Under the pieces are notes generated by a model. It made no database searches. It was not told the origin of the DNA and worked only from the letters and a program-made list of their open reading frames with translations. Source: Ilumatobacteraceae bacterium (GTDB lineage: Bacteria > Actinomycetota > Acidimicrobiia > Acidimicrobiales > Ilumatobacteraceae). From it: a stretch of 32,732 nt of DNA. Shown here one piece after another: positions 25,963-32,692 of the stretch. The stretch covers positions 1 through 32,732 of the forward strand of contig JALQYL010000014.1 of assembly GCA_023254135.1 (NCBI GenBank). Reading direction: 5' to 3'. The position numbers and the translations under genes are program-made. Numbering within the stretch: the first letter of the stretch is position 1; each line of letters starts with the position of its first letter.

Positions 25963-26179
25963 ATTCTCATCTTCGCGACCCTTGTATTTATTGAGGTTTT
26001 TACGTTTTGATCAAGAAAATGTTTCGCCGACAACCTCGGGAAAGCCTTGTGGTGCAAGGGTTTTCTGGATTCTGCGGGTGACGAAGAGTGATGTGACTCC
26101 GTCTGGCCGCAGCTTTCAAGCGCCGCTTCCAGTGGATCAATTTTGTTGCGTTGCGCACGAGTGAAATCAATTCAGCGAA

Positions 26180-26197
26180 CGCAAATTCGCGTTTGCG
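26180..26197. repeat. Inverted repeat CGCAAA-N6-TTTGCG
   Basis: Six-base perfect arms around TTCGCG. The GCAAA core recurs in the larger inverted repeat 28 bases downstream. Confidence 0.4.
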
Positions 26198-26224
26198 ATC
26201 ACTCTCGAAAAAGCACGATAGTTG

Positions 26225-26253
26225 CAAATGCAAGTATCTAATGCTTGCATTTG
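26225..26253. promoter_or_regulatory. 10-bp perfect inverted repeat at the HU promoter (operator candidate)
   Basis: CAAATGCAAG (26225-26234), a 9-base spacer, and CTTGCATTTG (26244-26253). The right arm overlaps the proposed -35 box of HU (26251-26256), and another ATGCAAAT half-element follows at once. This placement fits a repressor site. Confidence 0.55.
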
Positions 26254-26279
26254 ATGCAAATAGCGGTTCTGATTAATAC
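26251..26279 (+). promoter_or_regulatory. Promoter of the HU gene
   Basis: TTGATG (26251-26256), a 17-base spacer, and TAATAC (26274-26279). Unlike most genes here, this start has a leader, with GAGGAGG (26294-26300) 7 bases before the HU ATG. Confidence 0.5.
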
Positions 26280-26307
26280 ACCACTCCGTTTCCGAGGAGG
26301 AACAACA

Positions 26308-26592
26308 ATGACAAAAGCAGAGCTCATCGAAGAGGTAGCAAAGCAAGCAGAGTGCACCAAGGCAGATGCCGAACGTACACTCACCGCTTTCTTTGACCTA
26401 GTGGTGGCTTCTACTAAGAAGGGCGAAAAAGTGGCATGGCCGGGCTTCGGCTCATTCAGCACCACTGCTCGCAAGGCGCGTACTGGTCGTAACCCACAAA
26501 CGGGTGCGGCAGTAACAGTTCCCGCCTCTACTGCGATGAAGTTCACAGCGAGCTCAACATTGAAGGCTCAGCTGAATCCAAACCGTAAGTAA
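26308..26592 (+). CDS. hup: DNA-binding protein HU
   Basis: A 94-residue nucleoid protein that bends and compacts DNA. Full HU domain: MTKAELIEEVAKQAECTKAD at the start, WPGFGSFSTTARKARTGRNP with the DNA-binding arm (RTGRNPQTGAAVTVPAS), and the final helix KFTASSTLKAQLN. It ends right after the domain, at NPNRK, and so lacks the lysine-rich C-terminal tail of other actinobacterial HupB proteins. A separate gene for such a tail starts 28 bases later. GAGGAGG lies 7 bases before the ATG, a strong SD. An in-frame ATG at 26245 falls inside the inverted repeat and is rejected. Confidence 0.97.
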   Translation: MTKAELIEEVAKQAECTKADAERTLTAFFDLVVASTKKGEKVAWPGFGSFSTTARKARTGRNPQTGAAVTVPASTAMKFTASSTLKAQLNPNRK

Positions 26593-26620
26593 CCACTTAC
26601 CCAACGAGAGGACCACTCCA

Positions 26621-26953
26621 GTGGCAGCAAAGAAGAAAGCAGCTAAGAAGGCTGCACCAGCAAAGAAGAAGGCAGCAGCTAAGAAGGCTCCTGCACGCAA
26701 GAAGAAAGCAGCCAAGAAGGCCGCTCCTGCAAAGAAGAAGGCAGCCAAGAAGAAGGCAGCAGCAAAGAAGGCACCAGCACGTAAGAAGGCTGCTGCAAAG
26801 AAGGCTCCTGCTAAGCGCAAGGCTGCTAAGAAGGCCGCTCCTGCAAAGAAGAAGGCAACAAAGAAGAAGGCAGCTGCCAAGAAGGCAGCACCTGCAAAGC
26901 GTAAGGCAGCAGCTAAGAAGGCTCCTGCACGTCGCAAGAAGGCAGCAAAGAAG
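26621..26953 (+). repeat. Degenerate coding repeats (AAG/GCN-rich)
   Basis: Short imperfect repeats such as AAGAAGGCAGCAGCTAAG recur through the whole gene, encoding the Lys/Ala/Pro repeats. Prone to length change by slippage; it is not a CRISPR array because there are no unique spacers. Confidence 0.8.
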
Positions 26954-26956
26954 TAG
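26621..26956 (+). CDS. Lysine/alanine-rich histone H1-like protein (HupB-tail-like)
   Basis: A 111-residue protein made only of Ala, Lys, Pro and Arg besides the initiator Met and one Thr. It is built from repeats of AAKKAPARKKAA and AAPAKKKAA type, the same motif family as the PAKKA tail of mycobacterial HupB and the bacterial H1-like proteins. Predicted to be disordered, strongly cationic and DNA/RNA-binding; it is expected to compact the nucleoid together with HU. Start is GTG 26621, with GAGAGGA 8 bases upstream. Lysine is coded mainly by AAG. It ends about 50 bases before a strong terminator, so HU and this gene form one transcription unit. Confidence 0.9.
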   Translation: MAAKKKAAKKAAPAKKKAAAKKAPARKKKAAKKAAPAKKKAAKKKAAAKKAPARKKAAAKKAPAKRKAAKKAAPAKKKATKKKAAAKKAAPAKRKAAAKKAPARRKKAAKK

Positions 26957-27008
26957 AAATACTTCTTTCTCTTTCAAAAAAATAGAACCAACCGGTTCGG
27001 AGTGTTGG

Positions 27009-27039
27009 AATGGGGGGCGAAAGCCCCCCATTCTTTTTT
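27009..27039 (+). terminator. Strong intrinsic terminator after the HU operon
   Basis: AATGGGGGGC-GAAA-GCCCCCCATT, a perfect 10-bp stem with a GAAA tetraloop, followed by CTTTTTT. The clearest rho-independent terminator in the window. Confidence 0.95.
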
Positions 27040-27059
27040 GTATCGGTAACACTGTGGGT

Positions 27060-27848
27060 ATGAATGACCGCGATGCAGTGCTACTGGAAGATCTGGCCAA
27101 CGAGGTGCAGTCGCTCGACGCACTTCTTGCCACCTTGACGCCCGAACAGTGGCACGTGCCCACGCCGGCGCCCGGATGGAACGTGGCTGACCAAGTCATT
27201 CATCTCGGCTTGTTTGATCGCCGATGTATGTGGTCAATGGTGAACCCTGAACGTTTTGCCGAAGACTTGAACAACATGCGCACCAATGGCGGTGTGGACG
27301 GTTTGCAACAAGCTGAACGTCATCGAGCTCCGGATGACCTGCTTGCGTGGTGGCGCACCGGAGCGGCCGACCTATTGAGCGCGGCGCACACCACCGATCT
27401 CTCTGCGCGATGTGCGTGGTACGGCCCGGCCATGTCGGCAACGTCAATGTTGACGGCACGTCTGATGGAAACGTGGGCACACGGATACGACATTGCAGAT
27501 GCAGTGGGTGCAACACCCGTTGCCACGCATCGCTTGAAGCACATTGCGCACATTGGTGTTCGTGCCATGCCGTTTGCATTCGCCACCAACAAGCGTGAGG
27601 TGCCCAAAGGTGACGTGTTGGTGTCTCTCACCGCACCAGATGGAGAGACATGGACATGGGGTGAAGACAGCGCATCATCATCGGTGCGCGGCAACGCATT
27701 GGATTTCTGTTTGGCAGTGACACAACGACGCCACCTTGATGACTGCAATCTAGTTGTTGCTGGAGAGCCAGCAACAACGTGGATGAGTATTGCGCAAGCT
27801 TTTGCGGGCCCACCGGGAGTGGGGCGCACCAAGGGTCAGTTCGATTAG
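27060..27848 (+). CDS. TIGR03084-type DinB/MDMPI-fold metal-binding protein
   Basis: A 262-residue actinobacterial protein with a DinB/mycothiol-dependent maleylpyruvate isomerase N-terminal fold. Features are ALLATLTPEQWHVPTPAPGWNVADQVIHLGLFDRR (first metal His in VIHLG) and ETWAHGYDIADAVG (second His). A C-terminal domain follows, with NALDFCLAVTQRRHLDDCNLVVAG. It matches the TIGR03084 family as I remember it; members are of unknown function and may use mycothiol. The start is ATG 27060 (GTG 27054 is an alternative). TAACAC 7 bases upstream is only a partial match to the usual -10. Convergent to the PIG-L gene. Confidence 0.78.
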   Translation: MNDRDAVLLEDLANEVQSLDALLATLTPEQWHVPTPAPGWNVADQVIHLGLFDRRCMWSMVNPERFAEDLNNMRTNGGVDGLQQAERHRAPDDLLAWWRTGAADLLSAAHTTDLSARCAWYGPAMSATSMLTARLMETWAHGYDIADAVGATPVATHRLKHIAHIGVRAMPFAFATNKREVPKGDVLVSLTAPDGETWTWGEDSASSSVRGNALDFCLAVTQRRHLDDCNLVVAGEPATTWMSIAQAFAGPPGVGRTKGQFD

Positions 27849-27870
27849 AGGGTCAATGTGACTGAGGCAG

Positions 27871-28644
27871 TTACAGCCTGTCCATGAGGTGGAAGATTTC
27901 CGCCGCAGCTACACCGTGTGGCGCTCCCAAATCTGACATGCGTGTGCGCATGCGCTGACGGAACACCTCCATTCCGTCTTCATCGGTGGCCTTCATGGTG
28001 CTTTCAAATTGGCTCTCGTGACGTTCGAGAGACTCGAGCTTGGTGTCAACCCATTCGCTGATGTTCTCGAAGTGGTTGGGTTCGTCTGCCTCCCACAACA
28101 ACAGTGCATCGGGGCGGTGGTGTGAAACACCGTGTTCGGTGAAGTGGTGTTTCAAGAAGTGCGGGTCACGTGCGGCAACTATGGCATCGCACACATTGAG
28201 ACCGGTGTTGCGGTGATCGGGGTGCAGGCGGTAGCGCTTCCACGGATCATGCGAGAGCACCACATTGGGCTTGATGGTGCGAATGGCGAGGGCAATGCGA
28301 TCAATGGCTTCCTTCGAATGTTCCAGTTCGCCGTCGATGTAACCAAGGAAGTTGACGGTGCCTGTAGCGCCAAGTGCGACCGCGGCATTGCGTTGTTCCA
28401 CTTGGCGCGATGCAACGAGAGTGGGCAGATCTGCATTCACGTCCCATGTGCCCTTCGAGCCATCCGTGCACACCAGGTGATGTACTACGGCGCCGTTCGC
28501 CGACCACTTGGCAAGTGTGCCGCCGCAGCCGAACTCCACGTCATCGGGGTGAGCACCAATGGCGAGCACCACTGCTGGAGTGGTGAGATTCGATGTGAAG
28601 GTAACGGTGGCAACGGGTGGTTGGCCGGGTTCGTTTGCGCTCAT
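27871..28644 (-). CDS. PIG-L/LmbE-family zinc deacetylase
   Basis: A 257-residue member of the LmbE-like family, which includes MshB, Mca and other N-acetylglucosaminyl deacetylases. Zinc ligands are H32-x2-D35 in AIGAHPDDVEFGCGGTLAKW and the later His in RLHPDHRNTG. CTDGSKGTWD and LGATGTVNFLGYIDGEL are also typical. It may act in mycothiol biosynthesis or in detoxification of S-conjugates, but it is not distinct enough to name MshB or Mca. Its ATG at 28644 overlaps the end of fbiD by 4 bases, so the two are translated together. Convergent to the TIGR03084 gene. Confidence 0.88.
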   Translation of the reverse strand: MSANEPGQPPVATVTFTSNLTTPAVVLAIGAHPDDVEFGCGGTLAKWSANGAVVHHLVCTDGSKGTWDVNADLPTLVASRQVEQRNAAVALGATGTVNFLGYIDGELEHSKEAIDRIALAIRTIKPNVVLSHDPWKRYRLHPDHRNTGLNVCDAIVAARDPHFLKHHFTEHGVSHHRPDALLLWEADEPNHFENISEWVDTKLESLERHESQFESTMKATDEDGMEVFRQRMRTRMSDLGAPHGVAAAEIFHLMDRL

Positions 28645-29216
28645 GACGCACCTTTCTGTCGGCGGGCAAGTTCGCCCAAGTCATCTGCGGTATCAAGGTC
28701 CAATGCCAACGATTCATCGTTGATGATCTCAACAGTGAGCCCCAGTGATTCGGCGATGCGAATGTGGTTGTCGAAACTTCCCGGACCATATGCGGTGGTG
28801 AAGTTCACGCCGGCCGGAAATGAGAGCACATTGGTGCCGTCGTTGTGGCGATCGGGCACCATGGAAACGCAGCCTTCACGCACCACGTGTGAGAGGGAAG
28901 TGGCGAGGGGAAGATCTGCGTGCGCCACGATGATGTGCGTGGCGCCATCTGTCTCTGCTGCTTCGCGACCAGCGTTCACCGCTACGTCAAGGCCTGGCGT
29001 TTGGCAATCCACCACGTGGGCACCTCGTTCGCGTGCCCACTGGGCCACCTGTGTGTCGGCGCACACCACATACACGGGAAGTTCCTGGGCGGCCTGCACC
29101 ACGGTGGCAGCGCACTGTTGTGCAAGTTCGGCCCGTTGTGCCGGAGTGAGAGTGTCTGCCAAACGACCCTTGGCAACCGTGAACGATTTGATGGGAATCA
29201 CGACTGCTGAACGCAC
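28641..29216 (-). CDS. fbiD: 2-phospho-L-lactate / phosphoenolpyruvate guanylyltransferase
   Basis: Makes the GDP-activated three-carbon acid (from phosphoenolpyruvate in mycobacteria, from 2-phospholactate in archaea) that FbiA joins to Fo in coenzyme F420 synthesis. The 191-residue protein has AVVIPIKSFTVAKGRLADTL (nucleotide binding), ELPVYVVCADTQVAQWARERGA, HIIVAHADLPLATSLSH, and ATG-like segments VSMVPDRHNDGTNVLSF and AYGPGSFDNHIRIAESLG, all matching CofC/FbiD. So the organism probably makes F420. The start GTG 29216 has TAGGCT 6 bases upstream. It is divergent from gpsA, as in Mycobacterium (Rv2983/Rv2982c). The stop overlaps the PIG-L start (ATGA). Confidence 0.92.
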   Translation of the reverse strand: MRSAVVIPIKSFTVAKGRLADTLTPAQRAELAQQCAATVVQAAQELPVYVVCADTQVAQWARERGAHVVDCQTPGLDVAVNAGREAAETDGATHIIVAHADLPLATSLSHVVREGCVSMVPDRHNDGTNVLSFPAGVNFTTAYGPGSFDNHIRIAESLGLTVEIINDESLALDLDTADDLGELARRQKGAS

Positions 29217-29222
29217 AGTGTC

Positions 29223-29257
29223 AGCCTACGAACCTTCTGCCCGTGGTGACCTACGCT
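29223..29257. promoter_or_regulatory. Divergent -10 elements, fbiD / gpsA
   Basis: On the minus strand TAGGCT (29228 to 29223) ends 6 bases before GTG 29216. On the plus strand TACGCT (29252-29257) ends 6 bases before ATG 29264. For gpsA, GGAGAA also lies directly before the ATG. Confidence 0.5.
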
Positions 29258-29263
29258 GGAGAA

Positions 29264-30259
29264 ATGGCATCTATGCGTATGGCGGTTGTGGGCGCAGGCT
29301 CCTGGGGCACCACGGTGGCCTCTGTGGCTGCATCGAACACCCCCACGGTTCTCTGGGCGCGTCGTGACGCAGTTGCCGATGCCATCAATTCCCAGCACGT
29401 GAACCCTGATTACTTGGGCGCCGCACTCTCTCCAGAGTTGCGCGCCACATCGTCCCTGCAACATGCAGTTGAGAATGCCGACATCGTGGTGATGGCGGTG
29501 CCATCGCAAGGCTTCCGATCGGTACTTGCCGAAGCAGCTCCGCACATTCGTCCGTGGGTTCCCATTGTGAGTCTCTCCAAAGGATTGGAATCAGGCACCA
29601 TGTTGCGCATGTCGCAGGTTGCCAACGAAGTGATGCCCGGACATCCGGTCGCTGTTCTCACTGGCCCCAATTTGGCGTCGGAAATCTCCGTGGGTCAACC
29701 TGCTGCCAGTGTCGTGGCCATCGATGACGCGGTGATTGCAACGGCGTTGCAGGAGTTGTTCTCCAGCCCCACGTTCCGCGTGTACACCAACCACGATGTG
29801 GTGGGTTGTGAAATTGCGGGCGTGGTGAAGAACGTCATTGCAATTGCATCGGGCATCGCGATGGGAATGGGATTCGGCGACAACACGCGCGCCACGCTCA
29901 TCACGCGCGGTCTTGCCGAAATGACACGTCTTGCAGAAGCGCTGGGTGGAGATCCCGCATCGCTCGCAGGTCTCGCTGGTATGGGTGACCTCATCGCCAC
30001 ATGTTCATCCACCAGCAGTCGTAACACCACGGTGGGTATGCGCCTCGGTCAAGGCGAGTCTCTGGAATCGATTCTCTCGTCCACCAAGATGGTTGCCGAA
30101 GGTGTGAAGAGTTCTGCCACCGTGTTGCAACTTGCCGAGCAGTACCAAGTGGACATGCCCATTGTTGAACAAGTTGTTGCTGTGTGTCACCACGGAGTTC
30201 CCGCCGGTGAAGCACTGTTGAACCTCATGGCTCGACGTCAACGCCCCGAAATGAAATGA
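29264..30259 (+). CDS. gpsA: NAD(P)-dependent glycerol-3-phosphate dehydrogenase
   Basis: Reduces dihydroxyacetone phosphate to sn-glycerol-3-phosphate for phospholipid synthesis. The 331-residue protein has the dinucleotide-binding motif G10-A-G12-S-W-G15 (MAVVGAGSWGTTVAS). It also has VMAVPSQGFRSVL, VSLSKGLE and AVLTGPNLASEISVGQPAA. Catalytic K189 lies in GVVKNVIAIASGIAMGMGFGDNTRATLITRGL, a near-invariant stretch. MAGMGDL-type motif LAGLAGMGDLIATCSS follows. The start is ATG 29264; MRMAVVG two ATGs later is another possibility. The stop overlaps the next gene's start as ATGA. Adjacent and divergent to fbiD. Confidence 0.97.
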   Translation: MASMRMAVVGAGSWGTTVASVAASNTPTVLWARRDAVADAINSQHVNPDYLGAALSPELRATSSLQHAVENADIVVMAVPSQGFRSVLAEAAPHIRPWVPIVSLSKGLESGTMLRMSQVANEVMPGHPVAVLTGPNLASEISVGQPAASVVAIDDAVIATALQELFSSPTFRVYTNHDVVGCEIAGVVKNVIAIASGIAMGMGFGDNTRATLITRGLAEMTRLAEALGGDPASLAGLAGMGDLIATCSSTSSRNTTVGMRLGQGESLESILSSTKMVAEGVKSSATVLQLAEQYQVDMPIVEQVVAVCHHGVPAGEALLNLMARRQRPEMK

Positions 30260-31473
30260 ACCCCCTCATGAATGGTCGCTTAATCGGAAATCGTGGCAGT
30301 GCGTGGCGCGCCATCGTCAGTGAACATGGCGCCTTGGTGCCTGCTGACGGCAGTGCACCGCTCGACTGGCGTATTGCTGCCGACGATCGATGGTATGTGC
30401 CCGAGAAAGAAGCGTCGCTTCGACAGAAGTGGTACGCCGGATACCCCGTATGTGAAACACGTGTGAAGGTTCCGGGCGGCGACATCATTCAGCGCATCTA
30501 TTCAGTGGCTGATCTTGGCGGTATGACGGTGATGGAATTCGAAAACGACTCCACCATGCCCGTTGCTGTTGCCGTTACGCGTGGCGATGTGTTCACCACC
30601 CGTGAACCATCAAATAACCCACCACAAGGCATTGAGATGCCCACTGGATCCATCGTGGTGCCCATTGGTCACAAGAGCACCGCCCGTGTTGCGCTGGCAC
30701 ACACGAATCCATCAACGGGTCGCTTGCCCGACGATGTTCCGAACCACCAACAAATCGTTCGTGGCTGGGAATTCGCCTGCGATGTTGCATCGCGCATCAA
30801 CGTTCCCGATCACACCGTGGTGGCTGGAGTGTCACGCGTGCGCAGTGACCTGCTTCTCGGAGTGGGCGTTACCCCCGATGCGGCCATCGAGCTTGCACGA
30901 CTGGGCGAGAAGCATCACGACTCCATCATTGAAGTTGTGGAAGTGGTGCAGCGTCGCTTGAAGAGCGAAAAGCGCGCCAAGACACTCGCATGGGACACGC
31001 CGCACCTCCTGGCATCGGCCGCACGAGCATGCGTGTTGCTGAACGATGACATGGCCGCTGGTGATATCGGTGCCGCATGGTTGCGCATCGCAGATCGCCC
31101 CGTTGCGGAACCACCCGTGGAAGTGCCGCAAGGTCTGCAATCCATTGCATGGGCTGAAACGTTGCTCGCTCAGGCATCGCCGAGCGGTGGTGAATGTCGC
31201 ATTCTTCCGTACGGCATTCCCGAGCCATGGTTGGGCGCCAACTTCGAAGCGCATGGTCTCACCGCTGACCCATTCCGCACCATCGGATATGCAGTGCGCT
31301 GGCATGGTCCACGTCCCGCATTGTTGTGGGAAGTGAAGGGTGCGCCTGGCTTGTTGCTCACTGGTGGTGGCGCCGACGCTGACTGGCACAGCACCGATGC
31401 TTCGGGTGAGGCATTGCTCGCCGCACCGCCCCACGCTCATGATCACAACCATGATCATGACCATGCGCATTAA
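30256..31473 (+). CDS. Hypothetical protein with His-rich C-terminus, coupled to gpsA
   Basis: A 405-residue protein I cannot assign. The first 180 residues look all-beta (LDWRIAADDRWYVPEKEA, RVKVPGGDIIQRIYSVADLGG, VEFENDSTMPVAVAVTRGD), like the N-terminal beta-sandwich of many glycoside hydrolases. The second half is helical, and RPALLWEVKGAPGLLLTGGG near the end resembles the final segment of actinobacterial glucanotransferase-like proteins; this is only a visual similarity. The last 13 residues are HAHDHNHDHDHAH, with seven His, a likely metal-binding tail. The 4-base overlap with gpsA implies co-translation. Cytoplasmic, as no signal peptide is seen. Confidence 0.72.
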   Translation: MNPLMNGRLIGNRGSAWRAIVSEHGALVPADGSAPLDWRIAADDRWYVPEKEASLRQKWYAGYPVCETRVKVPGGDIIQRIYSVADLGGMTVMEFENDSTMPVAVAVTRGDVFTTREPSNNPPQGIEMPTGSIVVPIGHKSTARVALAHTNPSTGRLPDDVPNHQQIVRGWEFACDVASRINVPDHTVVAGVSRVRSDLLLGVGVTPDAAIELARLGEKHHDSIIEVVEVVQRRLKSEKRAKTLAWDTPHLLASAARACVLLNDDMAAGDIGAAWLRIADRPVAEPPVEVPQGLQSIAWAETLLAQASPSGGECRILPYGIPEPWLGANFEAHGLTADPFRTIGYAVRWHGPRPALLWEVKGAPGLLLTGGGADADWHSTDASGEALLAAPPHAHDHNHDHDHAH

Positions 31474-31477
31474 CGCA

Positions 31478-32134
31478 TCAGCGCAGGTGGTCCTCTAAAT
31501 ATCCAGTGTGAAGACCCAGCTTGTCCAACTCTGCAAGCAGTGTCTTCAGTTCCGATGCGAGATTCGACGTGTAGTGCAGTCGAATGATGTCACCACGTTG
31601 AATGGAACCGGTGGAGTAGCGATGGATTCCCGTGCTGTCGACCCAGGTGTTCCAGAACACGATGTGGGACACATTGCACGCTTTGGCGGCCTTGATGGTG
31701 TTGGAGTTGTATCTCCAGAAGGGAAGTCGCAACAAGATGGGTTGTGAACCACTGAAGTTCGACACAATGTTTCGTCCTGAGCAAATCTCTCGACGTTGAT
31801 TCAGATACGAGAGTTTGCTGAGATCAACATGGCTACGTGCGTGGTTGCCAAACGTGGCACCACGTGCCCAATCGGTGTGGAAGAAGCGACGGTGGCGATT
31901 GATCATGAGACCGGTCACGAAGTTCGTGTGGGGAAGCCCGTACAGCATCGACGCCGCGGCCGAAGTGACCTCATCGCCATTCTCAATGGTGATGAACACC
32001 AGTGGTTTTGTGGTGTGGACACGCGTGATGATGAAGTCATCGTTGGATGTGGCGGCATGTGCGCTCGTTGGGCCAATGGCAACCAAAGGAGTTGCAAGCG
32101 CAAGAGTGAGCAGTAAGGCAATTCGTTTGAACAT
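31478..32134 (-). CDS. Secreted NodB-like polysaccharide deacetylase, degenerate active site
   Basis: A 218-residue protein with a clear signal peptide (residues 1-27, MFKRIALLLTLALATPLVAI then TSAHA, cleavage before ATSNDD). The mature part has the NodB layout: motif 1 is T49-I-E-N-G53, where active enzymes have T-F-D-D-G; motif 2 is H98-A-R-S-H102 in FGNHARSHVDLSKLS; motif 3 is LRLPFWRYN; motif 5 is IIRLHYTSN. The two Asp of motif 1 (catalytic base and metal ligand) are replaced by Glu and Asn. It may be inactive, have changed activity, or bind glycan. ATG 32134 is chosen over GTG 32149, which would put charged residues before the signal. Convergent to the His-tail gene, 4 bases apart. Confidence 0.8.
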   Translation of the reverse strand: MFKRIALLLTLALATPLVAIGPTSAHAATSNDDFIITRVHTTKPLVFITIENGDEVTSAAASMLYGLPHTNFVTGLMINRHRRFFHTDWARGATFGNHARSHVDLSKLSYLNQRREICSGRNIVSNFSGSQPILLRLPFWRYNSNTIKAAKACNVSHIVFWNTWVDSTGIHRYSTGSIQRGDIIRLHYTSNLASELKTLLAELDKLGLHTGYLEDHLR

Positions 32135-32148
32135 GACAACGATTGTCA
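32134..32148. promoter_or_regulatory. Inverted repeat at the NodB-like gene start
   Basis: TGACAA-CGA-TTGTCA, six-base perfect arms, directly abutting the ATG of the NodB-like gene. Possible operator or chance. Confidence 0.3.
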
Positions 32149-32209
32149 CGATGAATGGTCGCTCTCGCCAGACCGAGACATACCGCAGTGCGGCACATTC
32201 GTACCTGCC

Positions 32210-32692
32210 TCAGCGGTCGGTGAACAATTCGAAGGTGTCTCCCACGGAGATGTCGCCGGTCTTCGTGACCATGGCATACACGCGGCTGTCGTTGCCACGT
32301 TCGTGACTCATGCGATTGAAGTCGCCTTTGTCGAACCAGTTCTTGTTGTGATGGCACGGAATGGCATACGCAGTGAGAAAACCTCGCACGCCACCGATGC
32401 GAAAGTGTGCACCAGGGCGAAACGATGCGGCAGGAATTCCACTCACCGTGATGTTCTCACCGGCATACCCCGGTGCGATGGGATGGCCCTCTGATTGCAG
32501 TCGTTCGATGGCATCGGTGCTCCAGATGCACAATGCCTGCCACGGACGGCCATGGTGCGTGCGGAATTGCTGCACGTCGCCTTCCACGCCTTTCCAACCA
32601 ATCACCGCATGATCAATCGCCTTCTTCGGCAAACCCTTCGATGCATGCAGGTGCGCCACCGTGCCCACGTGTTCCACGTTCAACATGCGCAT
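32210..32692 (-). CDS. MOSC-domain protein (start uncertain, near window edge)
   Basis: A protein of about 160 residues with a MOSC domain, related to the C-terminal domain of molybdenum cofactor sulfurase and to YiiM-type proteins. Key segments are HHGRPWQALCIWSTDAIERL, GHPIAPGYAGENITVSGI, then AYAIPCHHNKNWF carrying the conserved Cys that is thought to carry sulfur or bind Moco. It ends VGDTFELF. ATG 32692 (MRMLNVEHVGTVAHLHAS) fits the family start best, but the frame stays open to the window edge and TTG 32725 or ATG 32713 cannot be excluded. No SD or -10 is visible, so it may be in an operon with a gene outside the window. Confidence 0.85.
   Translation of the reverse strand: MRMLNVEHVGTVAHLHASKGLPKKAIDHAVIGWKGVEGDVQQFRTHHGRPWQALCIWSTDAIERLQSEGHPIAPGYAGENITVSGIPAASFRPGAHFRIGGVRGFLTAYAIPCHHNKNWFDKGDFNRMSHERGNDSRVYAMVTKTGDISVGDTFELFTDR

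Larger units (their letters stand above)
25772..26307. other. 535-base AT-rich intergenic region between phoH and HU
   Basis: No credible gene lies here; the open frame at 25745-26164 has poor codon use and no family match. The region is clearly more AT-rich than its surroundings and holds a near-pure A/T run of about 20 bases around 25868-25887. It also holds TGTTGC-N10-GCAACA (25941-25962), a small hairpin CCTTG-N5-CAAGG followed by GTTTT (26045-26064), CGCAAA-N6-TTTGCG (26180-26197) and the strong inverted repeat at 26225-26253. A long regulatory region or an unannotated small RNA are both possible. Confidence 0.6.

Noticed and set aside
25745-26164. 139-residue open frame in the phoH-HU gap
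   Set aside because: It overlaps the phoH start on the other strand and has AT-run-derived Phe/Leu stretches; no SD, -10 or family.
26245-26307. N-terminal extension of HU from ATG 26245
   Set aside because: It lies in the promoter and inverted repeat; ATG 26308 has a perfect SD and gives the canonical HU N-terminus.
26621-26956. CRISPR-like repeat array
   Set aside because: The repeats are codon-phased, degenerate and encode an Ala/Lys protein; no regular spacers.
28132-29367. 411-residue plus-strand open frame
   Set aside because: It is antisense to PIG-L and fbiD, which carry unmistakable motifs; its translation is low-complexity and Ser/Arg-rich.
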